A stretch of DNA of 64,000 bases. Origin: Geobacter sp. UBA5730 (GTDB taxonomy: Bacteria > Desulfobacterota > Desulfuromonadia > Geobacterales > Pseudopelobacteraceae). The notes below the pieces were generated by a model. It saw nothing but the letters and a program-made list of their open reading frames with translations. It had not been told where the DNA came from and searched no databases. Location of the stretch: assembly GCA_002419465.1 (NCBI GenBank), contig DIGE01000016.1, positions 34,478 to 98,477 of the forward strand. Reading direction: 5' to 3'. Shown piece by piece: positions 51,134-59,818 of the stretch. The translations under genes and the position numbers were made by a program. Positions within the stretch are counted from its first letter, which is position 1; each line of letters begins with the position of its first letter.

Positions 51134-52879
51134 CTAGTGGCCAGCCGAGGGCGGGGTCACCAGTTTGCCGGGGTAGCGCAGGCTGCCCACCAGGTCTTGA
51201 ATCTCCTGGGGAGGTTCCGGGGTGAATTTGCCTACTACATACATGGTGACGAAGTTCAAAACAGCGCCCACCGTGCCGATCCCCTCGGGGGAGATGCCGA
51301 ACCACCAATGCTGGGCATTGTTCATGGCCGGGTTGACGAACTTGAAGTAGCTGATGTAGGCGGCTACGAAGATGATACCGACGATCATGCCGGCCATTGC
51401 GCCTTCCTTGTTGGCCTTTTTGTTAAAGATACCCATCAGGATGCACGGGAAGAAGGAGGCCGCAGCCAGTCCAAAGGCAAAGGCCACCACCTGGGCCACA
51501 AAGCCCGGGGGATAGATACCGAACAGACCGGCGATACAGACCGCCACGCCGGCGGCGCCACGGGCCCACCAGAGCTCTGCCTTTTCCGACATGTCCGGCG
51601 TCATGATACCTTTCATCAGGTCGTGCGAGATGGCGGCCGAGATAACCAGCAACAGGCCGGCCGCGGTGGAGAGCGCGGCTGCCAGACCACCGGCGCCGAT
51701 CAGACCGACCACCCAGTTGGGCAGCTTGGCGATTTCAGGGTTGGCCAGCACCATGATGTCCTGGTCGATCTTGACTTCGTTCTTGGTGTCAGGCTTGTCC
51801 CAGGCACCCTTGGCGATCTGCATGATGCCGTCGCCGTTCTTGTCTTTCCAAGCCACCAGCTTGGTTTTTTCCCAGTTCTTGAACCAGGAGGGGGCCTCTT
51901 CGTACTTGACGTTATGGATCGACTTGACAAAGTTGGTGCGGGCGAACACGGAGATGGCCGGCGCGGTGGTGTAGAGCAGGGCGATGAACAGCAGTGCCCA
52001 GCCGGCGGAGGTGCGGGCATCCCGCATCTTGGGCACGGTGAAGAAACGGATCAGGATGTGGGGCAGACCGGCGGTGCCGATCATCAGCGACATGGTGATA
52101 AACCAGACGTCAATCCGCGGCCTGATACCGGAGGTGTACTCCTTGAAGCCAAGATCCAGCTGGATATTGTTCAGGACGTCCAGCAGGTATTTGCCCTGGG
52201 TGGAGGCGTCGTTCAGCTTCAGGGCGCCTTCAGCGGTGACGACTGAACCCATGCCCAGCTGCGGGATCGGGTTGCCGGTGAACTGCATCGAGATAAAGAC
52301 GGCCGGAACCAGGTAGGCCACGATCAATACGCAGTACTGGGCTACCTGGGTGTAGGTGATCCCCTTCATGCCGCCCAGGGTGGCATAGAAAAAGACCAGC
52401 GCCATGCCGATGATCACACCCATGTTGATGCTGACCCCCATGAAGCGGGAGAACACCACGCCCACGCCCCGCATCTGGCCGGCCACGTAGGTGAAGGAGA
52501 CGAAGATGGCGCAGATCAGCGCGATCACCCGGATGCCGTTGGAGTAGTACCGGTCGGCCATGAACTGCGGGATGGTAAATTTGCCATACTTGCGCAGGTA
52601 GGGGGCGAACAGCATGGCCAAAAGCACATAGCCGCCGGTCCAGCCCATCAGGTAGAAGGAGCCGTCACGTCCCATGAACGAAATCATACCGGCCATGGAG
52701 ATGAAGGAGGCGGCCGACATCCAGTCGGCGCCGGTGGCCATACCGTTCAGGATCGGCGGCACCGACTGCTCGGCAGCGTAGAAGTCGCCGGTGGTCTTTG
52801 CCCGTGCAGCGTAGGCGATGTAGATGTAGAGGGCAAAACTGAGGCCCGTCAGAATCCAGGTCCAGGCAAGAATACTCAT
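51134..52879 (-). CDS. Sodium:solute symporter, ActP/VC_2705 type (probable acetate uptake)
   Basis: This 581-aa symporter of the SSS family has about 13 helices. The N-terminus ADWMSAASFISMAG near 51-64 and GLAAALSTAAGLLLVISAAISHDL near 393 match the cation-binding helices of ActP-like carriers. An inserted loop near 300-385 (after FARTNFVKSIHN) is typical of the VC_2705 subtype, which pairs with a DUF4212 protein. Such a subunit is encoded just upstream. GAGGTGAC precedes the start. Acetate as substrate fits acetate-oxidising Geobacter relatives but is inferred. Confidence 0.9.
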   Translation of the reverse strand: MSILAWTWILTGLSFALYIYIAYAARAKTTGDFYAAEQSVPPILNGMATGADWMSAASFISMAGMISFMGRDGSFYLMGWTGGYVLLAMLFAPYLRKYGKFTIPQFMADRYYSNGIRVIALICAIFVSFTYVAGQMRGVGVVFSRFMGVSINMGVIIGMALVFFYATLGGMKGITYTQVAQYCVLIVAYLVPAVFISMQFTGNPIPQLGMGSVVTAEGALKLNDASTQGKYLLDVLNNIQLDLGFKEYTSGIRPRIDVWFITMSLMIGTAGLPHILIRFFTVPKMRDARTSAGWALLFIALLYTTAPAISVFARTNFVKSIHNVKYEEAPSWFKNWEKTKLVAWKDKNGDGIMQIAKGAWDKPDTKNEVKIDQDIMVLANPEIAKLPNWVVGLIGAGGLAAALSTAAGLLLVISAAISHDLMKGIMTPDMSEKAELWWARGAAGVAVCIAGLFGIYPPGFVAQVVAFAFGLAAASFFPCILMGIFNKKANKEGAMAGMIVGIIFVAAYISYFKFVNPAMNNAQHWWFGISPEGIGTVGAVLNFVTMYVVGKFTPEPPQEIQDLVGSLRYPGKLVTPPSAGH

Positions 52880-52912
52880 GGTGTCACCTCGTAATAGTGG
52901 TTGGTTTCGTAG

Positions 52913-53179
52913 TTAGCCTTCATGCACGTCATATTTCTTGTCCAGGTTGTTCATCATGTACACATAGGACCAGATCAGAATGACAAAAATAATCATTGAT
53001 CCCTGGTTGGCGAACCAGAAGCCCAGCGGGAAACCGCCGAGCATGTACTGATCGAGCTGATCCGCAATCATGATGCCGCAGAAAAATGAGACGAAAAACC
53101 AGATGGCGAGGTGCACTGCGATAATCACCAGGTTTTCTTTCCAGTAGGCTTGTAACTCTTTGGTTGCATGAACTGACAT
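52913..53179 (-). CDS. DUF4212 sodium/solute symporter small subunit
   Basis: This 88-aa protein has two helices (about 18-38 and 52-76). The segments YWKENLVIIAVHLAIWFFVSF and GFPLGFWFANQGSMIIFVILI match DUF4212, the small subunit that accompanies VC_2705-type SSS symporters. The start at 53179 follows GAGGAGG. The symporter gene follows 33 bases later on the same strand. Confidence 0.9.
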   Translation of the reverse strand: MSVHATKELQAYWKENLVIIAVHLAIWFFVSFFCGIMIADQLDQYMLGGFPLGFWFANQGSMIIFVILIWSYVYMMNNLDKKYDVHEG

Positions 53180-53353
53180 AACGACCTCCTCTGTAGAAGT
53201 AAAACTGCTTGAAAACGGGTAGTGACGGCCTGGTGGTGAGCTCCCCTCCTTCCTTACCAAGGGCCACAATCGGTCTGTGGTCCCTGCCGTCTTTGTCAGT
53301 GTTGATGAAACTGCCACCGTGTCGTTGCCAAATCTTGCCGGCTTTTGCCTGGT

Positions 53354-54148
53354 TCAGGCATAGGCCCGGGTATAGCCGAACTTCATCGAGAGCATCTCGG
53401 CCTCCTCCAGCATGGAAGGGATGATCTCCTGCTCCAGCCGATCACTCAACAGTCGGAACGAAGGGCCGATCAGGGTGATGGCGCCCACCACCTTGCCGGC
53501 ATAATCCCGTACCGCCACCGCCACGCTGATGATTCCTTCTCCCAGGCCACCCCGGTCGATGGCGACGCCGCTCGTCCGGATCTGCTGCAGTTCCGCGTCC
53601 AGCGCCTCCATGTCGGGCAGCTCCTTGCGGCGGCCGCTCTTTTTGAGCAGCTTCTCCAGCAGGTCCCGCGAATCCAGGGCCCGCATCACCTTGCCGGCGG
53701 CATTGGTAAAAAACGGCATCCGGCGGCCCACCAGCGGGGTGGTTTTGGTCGGCTGCAGGCAGTCAACCATATCCAGGAACAGGACCTCGTTGTCACGGAT
53801 GACCGCCATGTAGGCTGCTTCGTCGTGTCTGCGCACCAACTCTTCCAGCACCGGGTGGGCAGAGCTGACCACGCTGACACTTTTCAGCAGTTTGTGCGCC
53901 AGGGTGGCTGAATAGACCCCCAGGCGATAGGTCGATTGCTGCTGATCGTGCTCGACCAACCCCTTTTCGCACAGGGTTTTCATGATCCTGAAGGTGCAGT
54001 TTGCGGACAGCTTCAAGCGTGTAGCCAGCTCGCTCAGATGTACGCCGTATTCAAATTCGGCCAGCACCTCGAGTACCTCAAGTGCGTTTTTGACGCTTTT
54101 AACCGAATATACTGATGTCTGTAACTGCTGCTGTCGTTTTGACATCAT
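53354..54148 (-). CDS. IclR-family transcriptional regulator
   Basis: This 264-aa regulator has an N-terminal winged helix (about 18-75, HLSELATRLKLSANCTFRIMKTL) and a C-terminal ligand-binding domain (85-255) with GRRMPFFTNAAGKVMRA near 142 and GEGIISVAVAVRDYAGKVVGAI near 205. IclR regulators respond to small organic acids. Position 175 bases upstream of the DUF4212-symporter pair, on the same strand, suggests it controls acetate-type transport. The ligand is not known. Confidence 0.92.
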   Translation of the reverse strand: MMSKRQQQLQTSVYSVKSVKNALEVLEVLAEFEYGVHLSELATRLKLSANCTFRIMKTLCEKGLVEHDQQQSTYRLGVYSATLAHKLLKSVSVVSSAHPVLEELVRRHDEAAYMAVIRDNEVLFLDMVDCLQPTKTTPLVGRRMPFFTNAAGKVMRALDSRDLLEKLLKKSGRRKELPDMEALDAELQQIRTSGVAIDRGGLGEGIISVAVAVRDYAGKVVGAITLIGPSFRLLSDRLEQEIIPSMLEEAEMLSMKFGYTRAYA

Positions 54149-54257
54149 GGCACCTGTATGTTGATTGCATGGTTATCGAACGGGCCGGCACCGTTGAAAA
54201 AAGCGGATCTCGGTGCGCAGCAAAAAAGAATAGGTGCAAACAGGGGGACGGCCGTAA

Positions 54258-54548
54258 TCAGGAATGGCGTGGCGGGGCTCGATCGTGCAGGGTGTGCAGG
54301 TGCGCTGAAACATAGAGGGATACAACCGGTGAAGGCAGCAGTACGGAGCGTTCAGGGCTGGGCAATGCTGTTGCGGCAGGGTGGGATGCGATTGACTGGG
54401 AGCGAACCGCGGTGGCTTGTTCCGATGCGTTGATGCGGACCTGAACCTCGAAGTCGGGCCTGAAATCCGGACAGCGGTCCCCGGTGTAGGAAAGCGGGGC
54501 GGTCAGGATCATGGTGAAGATGACAAGTTGTGTCAGAAATCTGCTCAT
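54258..54548 (-). CDS. Hypothetical small secreted protein
   Basis: This ORF of 96 aa begins MSRFLTQLVIFTMILTAPLS, a clear signal-peptide shape, followed by YTGDRCPDFRPDFEVQVR and a Ser/Pro-rich end. No ribosome site is obvious and an in-frame start 51 bases upstream is possible. It resembles the ORF at 48722-49108 around the signal-peptide end (PLSYTGDR versus PLSFSTDK). Function is unknown and the gene may be spurious. Confidence 0.4.
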   Translation of the reverse strand: MSRFLTQLVIFTMILTAPLSYTGDRCPDFRPDFEVQVRINASEQATAVRSQSIASHPAATALPSPERSVLLPSPVVSLYVSAHLHTLHDRAPPRHS

Positions 54549-54599
54549 GGCGGTGATTTTCTGGCGGCTTCGCCTGCTTGTGTGCCCTGTCTCAATCAA

Positions 54600-55011
54600 C
54601 TCAGATTACAGATTTCATACATTCCCAAAATGGTTTTATATTTTTTACTGTTTTTTCTATATAACAATTTTATAAAATTTGACAATTATTTTTTTACTTG
54701 CGAATTTATTTTTTTTATCAGTTTGTAACTATATGATAATATTCATAAAAAATAGATCACAAACTGTTCTATTATTTTATGTCTACGATGTGCCAAGGAT
54801 TTAACATAGTTGTTACGATGTCTTTGAGCGCGTCAAAAATTTCTTATTTCACGTGGTTTATGCGATAAATTTTATGATAACTACCTGAAAGCAGGTGTTA
54901 AATTTAGACATAACAACGTTCGTGCTGCCGGTGTTGCCTGCAGAAAGCTGATTGCAAGCGTAAAAATATGGGTTATTATTACTGGATCAGTTTGTGGAAA
55001 GGGACCGTGCC
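54600..55011. promoter_or_regulatory. AT-rich intergenic region with repeated CAGTTTGT
   Basis: This 410-base gap has no credible gene. The part from 54640 to 54780 is far richer in A and T than the rest of the window. CAGTTTGT occurs at 54719-54726 and 54988-54995, in both cases as ATCAGTTTGT, and inverted as ACAAACTG at 54759-54766. The first and inverted copies form an 8-bp stem over 32 bases. The last copy lies 17 bases before the DUF294 gene. A repeated binding site for a regulator is a fair reading. Confidence 0.5.
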
Positions 55012-56472
55012 ATGTCTTATGAGGCAGCCTATAGCGAAGAAGGGCTGTATTTTGTGTCGATCGGCAAGATCTGCCGGAGGCCACCGGTTATTTGCAGCCC
55101 CGACACCACGTTGCGTGCGGTAACCCGGATCATGCAGGAGCGTAATATTACCTGTGTGGTGGTTGCCGGGCAGGATCAACCGCCCGGTATCTTCACTGTG
55201 CGGGACCTGCGCCGGGTGATGGCGAACGGTGACGGCAACCCGGCCGATCTCGTGGTGCGGGACTGTATGACCCCCCGGTTGATTACCCTGCATGAGGATG
55301 CCTATCTGTTCGACGCCATCTCGCTGATGTCCCGTCACAACTTCCACCGGGTGGGGGTGGTGGACGCCGGTGGTGCGTTGGTCGGCATGCTGACCGATAC
55401 GGACCTGCTGACCTTTCAAACCCGCACTCCGCTGTATCTGATTACCGAGATAGAGCATGCTGCCAGTATTGGGCAGTTGCAGCGCCTGAGTACGCGGCTG
55501 TATGAGATGGTCAATCTGGCCTACCGGGCCGGTGTCGAGATCAGGGGGGTGGTGCAGTTGCTGGCCCACTTCAACGATGCCTTTACCCAGCGTCTGATCA
55601 GGTTGTTGCAGGCAAATGAAGGGGTGGTGCTGCCGGAAGGGGCGGCCTATCTGAGTCTTGGCAGCGAGGGGCGCGGCGAGCAGACCTTCCGGACCGACCA
55701 GGATAGCGCTATCGTCTACCGTGATGATCTTTCGGCTGAGCAGCTGGCCCAGCTGGAGCGATTTGCCGAGCGGCTGATCGATGGTCTGGAGCAGCTGGGA
55801 GTGCCCCGTTGTCCCGGTGATACCATGGCCAGCAATCCGCAGTGGCGCCGCTCCCTTTCCGGTTGGAAGGATATCCTGGAGACCTGGATCAGTACCCCGT
55901 TGCAGGAGAACATGGTCAACTTCGGCATGTTCCAGGATATGCGGGTGCTGCATGGTGAGCAGCGTTTTGAGTCCGAATTGCGCACGCATATCTATGAGAC
56001 TGCCCGCAGCAAAAGTCTGTTTTTCCCCAGCATGGCCCGCAACATCGTGCGTTTCAAGCCGCCCATCGGCATGTTTGGCCGGTTGCTGGTGGAAAAGAGC
56101 GGGCCCTGTCGCGGCAAGCTTGATCTGAAAAAGGGCGGCATGTTCGCCATGGTGCGGGGTATCGGCCTGCTGGCGCTGGAGGTCGGTATTGTGGGAGGGA
56201 GTACCTGGGAGAAGATCGAGCGGCTGCGCTCACTCAACCTGATTTCTTCAACGGATCTGGAGGCGATCGAAGAGTCGTTCAACACGCTGGTGCGGATGCG
56301 CCTGGGCCGGCAGCTGTCCGCCCGCGCTGCCAATCAGGAAGCTGATAATTGTATCGATCCGCTGGTGATGACGGAGCGAAACCGGATTCAGCTGCGTGCT
56401 GCGTTGCGGGGAGTGGATACCTTGTTGCAGATTCTGCGGAGTCATTACAAGCTGGACATGATCGCCCGCTGA
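55012..56472 (+). CDS. CBS-domain DUF294 nucleotidyltransferase-like protein
   Basis: This 486-aa cytoplasmic protein has paired CBS domains (about 25-145: GMLTDTDLL near 129) and a DUF294 nucleotidyltransferase domain with LGSEGRGEQTFRTDQDSAIV near 219-238. The latter resembles the GlnD active site (GSxGRxE, DxD). A C-terminal DUF294_C region ends the protein. CBS pairs bind adenylates, so it may adjust a target by nucleotidylation according to energy state. Such genes often lie beside ActP-type symporters, as here. The start at 55012 follows GGAAAGGG; a GTG 18 bases earlier is also in frame. Confidence 0.88.
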   Translation: MSYEAAYSEEGLYFVSIGKICRRPPVICSPDTTLRAVTRIMQERNITCVVVAGQDQPPGIFTVRDLRRVMANGDGNPADLVVRDCMTPRLITLHEDAYLFDAISLMSRHNFHRVGVVDAGGALVGMLTDTDLLTFQTRTPLYLITEIEHAASIGQLQRLSTRLYEMVNLAYRAGVEIRGVVQLLAHFNDAFTQRLIRLLQANEGVVLPEGAAYLSLGSEGRGEQTFRTDQDSAIVYRDDLSAEQLAQLERFAERLIDGLEQLGVPRCPGDTMASNPQWRRSLSGWKDILETWISTPLQENMVNFGMFQDMRVLHGEQRFESELRTHIYETARSKSLFFPSMARNIVRFKPPIGMFGRLLVEKSGPCRGKLDLKKGGMFAMVRGIGLLALEVGIVGGSTWEKIERLRSLNLISSTDLEAIEESFNTLVRMRLGRQLSARAANQEADNCIDPLVMTERNRIQLRAALRGVDTLLQILRSHYKLDMIAR

Positions 56473-56505
56473 GTGGCGGGAGGCCCCGCATGGGGGCGAA
56501 AATGC

Positions 56506-56553
56506 CGCCGTCACCATATCCCTGGTGAGCTTTCTGAGGATATGGTGACGGCG
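56506..56553. terminator. Perfect 16-bp hairpin between convergent genes
   Basis: CGCCGTCACCATATCC (56506-56521) pairs with GGATATGGTGACGGCG (56538-56553), loop 16 bases. It lies 34 bases after the DUF294 stop and 23 before the end of the convergent hypothetical gene. There is no T tract, so it may be a factor-assisted terminator or a mobile palindrome rather than an intrinsic terminator. Confidence 0.55.
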
Positions 56554-56575
56554 TTGACACGAATAATGTGTGTTG

Positions 56576-57406
56576 TCAGCCCTCGCACCTATCCCAGGCA
56601 TGGGGGATGGCGTCAGGGAATTGATAGAGTGACAAACCGTTGCGGTCCCCCACGTAGAGCCCGCCTTCTGATTTTTTATGATAACCGACCCAGTGCTGGA
56701 ACGGAATCTGGTTGATGCAGTCCTCGAAGGCGATGGACTTGGTCTTTTTGGTGACCTTTTCGATAAGCTCCCGCTTGGCGTCGTTGTAACGGCTCTCGGC
56801 CGCAATATGCTGTTCTTCATGGCCCAGTTCGGTGAACATCACCTGCCTGAACATCTTGCCCGGCCGGTGGGTGGCGTACCAGGCGTACTCTTCGGGGGTC
56901 AGGTTGGAGAGCATCAGAAACTGGATCGGAGCGATCACCATGTAGAGGCGCGGTGTACGCTTGGCAGGAGAGGGCTGGCCAATGGTGTCGGCCACCTGCT
57001 CGGAGGTCATCCGTTCGTTACAACCGTGGTTGGTGTAGCTGATCAGTTGGCGGGGGGCTGCAAGTGTCACTACTTCGCCGCCGGTCTTGACCAGGCTGCA
57101 GTTTTGGAAGGCGCTGATCGGTACTGCGCTGAATGCGACGCTTGAAAGGGCGGTTTTGGTGCGGCTGCCGGCCTTGACGCCAGCCAGGGCGGCCACTGAG
57201 TCGCCCTGGGCATCACGCCAGCCACCTTCGTCAAGGTAGCTGAAGCCTGGTTTTACACCATCACAGGCCAGGTCGATCAGGATGCTGCGGCCGCGAAAGT
57301 GTTTGCCGGAACCGGGGCTGCGGCGTTTGGCCAACCCGTCAATGCCGAGGCTGGTGGCGGTTACATTCCCGTGGGGTATGGTCAGAATTAATTGTGCATC
57401 GTTCAT
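56576..57406 (-). CDS. Hypothetical protein, 276 aa
   Basis: This soluble protein begins MNDAQLILTIPHGNVTATSLG and has no signal peptide or membrane segment. It contains SYTNHGCNERMTSEQVADT near 127-145, a Leu/Thr-rich middle (MVIAPIQFLML) and a GHEEQHIAAESRYNDAKRE stretch near 198, where paired His/Glu could bind metal. No family was recognised. AGGAGTGATC is well placed before the start. It lies 39 bases upstream of nothing on its strand and follows the second pyrophosphatase's end by an independent unit. Confidence 0.65.
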   Translation of the reverse strand: MNDAQLILTIPHGNVTATSLGIDGLAKRRSPGSGKHFRGRSILIDLACDGVKPGFSYLDEGGWRDAQGDSVAALAGVKAGSRTKTALSSVAFSAVPISAFQNCSLVKTGGEVVTLAAPRQLISYTNHGCNERMTSEQVADTIGQPSPAKRTPRLYMVIAPIQFLMLSNLTPEEYAWYATHRPGKMFRQVMFTELGHEEQHIAAESRYNDAKRELIEKVTKKTKSIAFEDCINQIPFQHWVGYHKKSEGGLYVGDRNGLSLYQFPDAIPHAWDRCEG

Positions 57407-57445
57407 GTCAGATCACTCCTGTCTAGTGAAAGAGATTTTAACACG

Positions 57446-59497
57446 CTACATTTTGGCCAGCAGCGGCACGATCAAGAGCGATACGATGTTGATGATCTTG
57501 ATCATCGGGTTGACGGCCGGGCCGGCGGTGTCCTTGTAGGGGTCACCCACGGTGTCGCCGGTGACGGCAGCCTTGTGGGCTTCGCCGCCCTTGCCGCCGA
57601 AGTAGCCGTCCTCGATATACTTCTTGGCGTTATCCCAGGCGCCGCCGCCGGTAGTCATGGAGATGGCCACGAAGATGCCGGTCACGATGCAGCCGACGAT
57701 CACCCCGCCCAACGCCTTGGGCCCCAGGGTAAAGCCGACGATCACCGGAGCTGCAATCGGAATGATACCAGGGATGATCATCTCCTTGAGGGCGGTTTTG
57801 GTGACGATATCAACGCAGGAGGCATAGTCCGGCCTGCCGGTGCCTTCCATGATGCCGGGAATCTCGCGGAACTGGCGACGGACCTCTTCCACAACCGCAC
57901 CACCGGCCTTGCCAACGGCTTCCATACACTGGGCCGCGAAGTAGTAGGGCAGCATGCCGCCGATGAACAGGCCGACGATCACGTAGGGGTCGGCCAGGTT
58001 GAAGTCAATGCTCTTGCCCGCCAGTTTCAGTTCATCCACATAGGACGTGAACAGGATCACGGCAGCCAGACCGGCGGAGCCGATGGCGTAGCCTTTGGTG
58101 ACGGCCTTGGTGGTGTTGCCCACGGCGTCCAGCGGGTCGGTGACGGCACGCACCGAGTCGTCCAGTTCGGCCATCTCGGCGATGCCGCCGGCGTTGTCGG
58201 TGATCGGGCCGTAGGCGTCCATGGCCACCACGATGCCGGTTAGTGACAGCATCGAGACGGCGGCAATGGCAATGCCGTAGACACCGGCAAAGTTGAAGGC
58301 CACGATGATGCCGGCAGCGATCACAATCACCGGCAGGGCGGTGGATTTCATGGAGATACCGAGGCCGGCGATGATGTTGGTGGCGTGGCCGGTGGTGGAG
58401 GCCTGGGCGATATGCTTGACCGGGCCGTAGTCGGTTGAGGTGTAGTATTCGGTGATCCAGAAGATGGCGCCGGTCACCGCCAGGCCGACCAGTGAGGTGA
58501 CAAACAGGCTGGCAGCGCTGAAGGTCTCGCCGTTTGCATTGGTGAGGCCGCCAGGGAACATCTGGATAGTCACAAAGTAGAAAGCAACGGCAGCAAGCAG
58601 GCCGGAAGCGATCAGACCCTTGTACAGGGCCGGCATGATCTTCTGACTGCTACCCAGTTTGACGAAGTAGGTGCCGATGATCGAGGTGATGATGGAGATG
58701 CCGCCCAGAATCAGCGGATAGCTGACAGCGGCGCTGTTGTTGGTAAAGGCGATGGCCCCCAGCAGCATGGCCGCGATCAGGGTGACCGCGTAGGTCTCAA
58801 AAAGGTCGGCAGCCATGCCGGCGCAGTCGCCCACGTTGTCGCCCACGTTGTCGGCGATCACCGCCGGGTTGCGGGGGTCGTCCTCGGGGATGCCGGCTTC
58901 CACCTTGCCCACCAGGTCGGCGCCCACGTCAGCACCCTTGGTGAAGATACCGCCACCCAGACGGGCAAAGATCGAGATCAGCGACCCGCCGAAGCCCAGG
59001 CCAACCAGCTGGCTGACCACCTCTTTGATCGGGGCCTCCGGCATCAGTTTGGTCAGGACAAGATAGTAGCCAGCGACACCCAGCAGGCCCAGACCAACCA
59101 CCAGCATGCCGGTAATGGCGCCGCCCTTGAAGGCAACGTTCAAGGCCTTGTGAATGCCGGACTTGGCTGCCTCGGTGGTGCGAACGTTGGCCCGCACCGA
59201 AACAAACATGCCGATGAAACCGGTCAGGCCCGAAAAGATGGCGCCAACGGCAAAGCCGACCGCGGTCTTCATGCCCAGGCTGGCAGCCAGGGCCACGAAC
59301 ATCACTACGCCCACCACCGCGATGATGGTGTACTGGCGTTTCATGTAGGCGCCGGCGCCTTCCTGGATCGCTGCGGCGATCTGGCGCATCCGCTCATTGC
59401 CCTGGGGCAGTCCCAGAATCCATTGTGCCGAAATCAGGCCGTAGACAACGGCTGCCGCGGCGCAGGCCAGGGCAAAGTACACTGCATACTGTTCCAT
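57446..59497 (-). CDS. Membrane-bound pyrophosphatase, K+-independent type
   Basis: This 683-aa pump belongs to the same family as the one at 44688. PPi-binding loops DVGADLVGKVEAGIPEDD near 188 and DNVGDNVGD near 218 are present. GNTTKA near residue 461 has Lys where the other copy has Ala, the mark of K+-independent enzymes. ADLFETY keeps Glu in the helix position more typical of K+-dependent enzymes, an unusual pairing. The start follows GGGAG, and a TTGACA/TAATTA promoter lies upstream. H+ transport is likely. Confidence 0.92.
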   Translation of the reverse strand: MEQYAVYFALACAAAAVVYGLISAQWILGLPQGNERMRQIAAAIQEGAGAYMKRQYTIIAVVGVVMFVALAASLGMKTAVGFAVGAIFSGLTGFIGMFVSVRANVRTTEAAKSGIHKALNVAFKGGAITGMLVVGLGLLGVAGYYLVLTKLMPEAPIKEVVSQLVGLGFGGSLISIFARLGGGIFTKGADVGADLVGKVEAGIPEDDPRNPAVIADNVGDNVGDCAGMAADLFETYAVTLIAAMLLGAIAFTNNSAAVSYPLILGGISIITSIIGTYFVKLGSSQKIMPALYKGLIASGLLAAVAFYFVTIQMFPGGLTNANGETFSAASLFVTSLVGLAVTGAIFWITEYYTSTDYGPVKHIAQASTTGHATNIIAGLGISMKSTALPVIVIAAGIIVAFNFAGVYGIAIAAVSMLSLTGIVVAMDAYGPITDNAGGIAEMAELDDSVRAVTDPLDAVGNTTKAVTKGYAIGSAGLAAVILFTSYVDELKLAGKSIDFNLADPYVIVGLFIGGMLPYYFAAQCMEAVGKAGGAVVEEVRRQFREIPGIMEGTGRPDYASCVDIVTKTALKEMIIPGIIPIAAPVIVGFTLGPKALGGVIVGCIVTGIFVAISMTTGGGAWDNAKKYIEDGYFGGKGGEAHKAAVTGDTVGDPYKDTAGPAVNPMIKIINIVSLLIVPLLAKM

Positions 59498-59818
59498 GCT
59501 CTTGATTCTCCCTCGGTTCGATCTGAAGTGGGGGCCCTGGAGGTGCGGCCCTGCTGTGGTAATTTGGTGAGTTTGAGCAACAAAAATAATTAGTGCAATC
59601 GGCAGGCACTGTCAATCATTTTGTATACATGAGAGGAACAGGGGGAACGGCCAGGGATTTGTCTATAGGTGAAGGGAGGTCAGGGAAAATCCATGTTGTC
59701 GGGTCGTTGCACTGCTCCTCTTTGCCGACCGACCGCTGAAGTGTAGATAAAAAGACAAGGGCCTGTCGATGTTGACAGGCCCTTGGTGGTGTGGTGCACA
59801 GGTTTCAGCGGGAGTTGA
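59498..59818. promoter_or_regulatory. Intergenic region with pyrophosphatase promoter and TRAP terminator
   Basis: The 320-base gap between the second pyrophosphatase and dctM holds no gene. On the minus strand TTGACA (59615-59610) and TAATTA (59592-59587), 17 bases apart, form a strong promoter for the pyrophosphatase about 90 bases from its ATG. The terminator at 59756-59785 belongs to the TRAP operon. Confidence 0.65.
59756..59785 (-). terminator. Intrinsic terminator of the dctPQM operon
   Basis: CAAGGGCCTGTC pairs with GACAGGCCCTTG around a six-base loop; on the minus strand it is followed by TCTTTTT. It lies 33 bases after the dctM stop. Confidence 0.88.
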
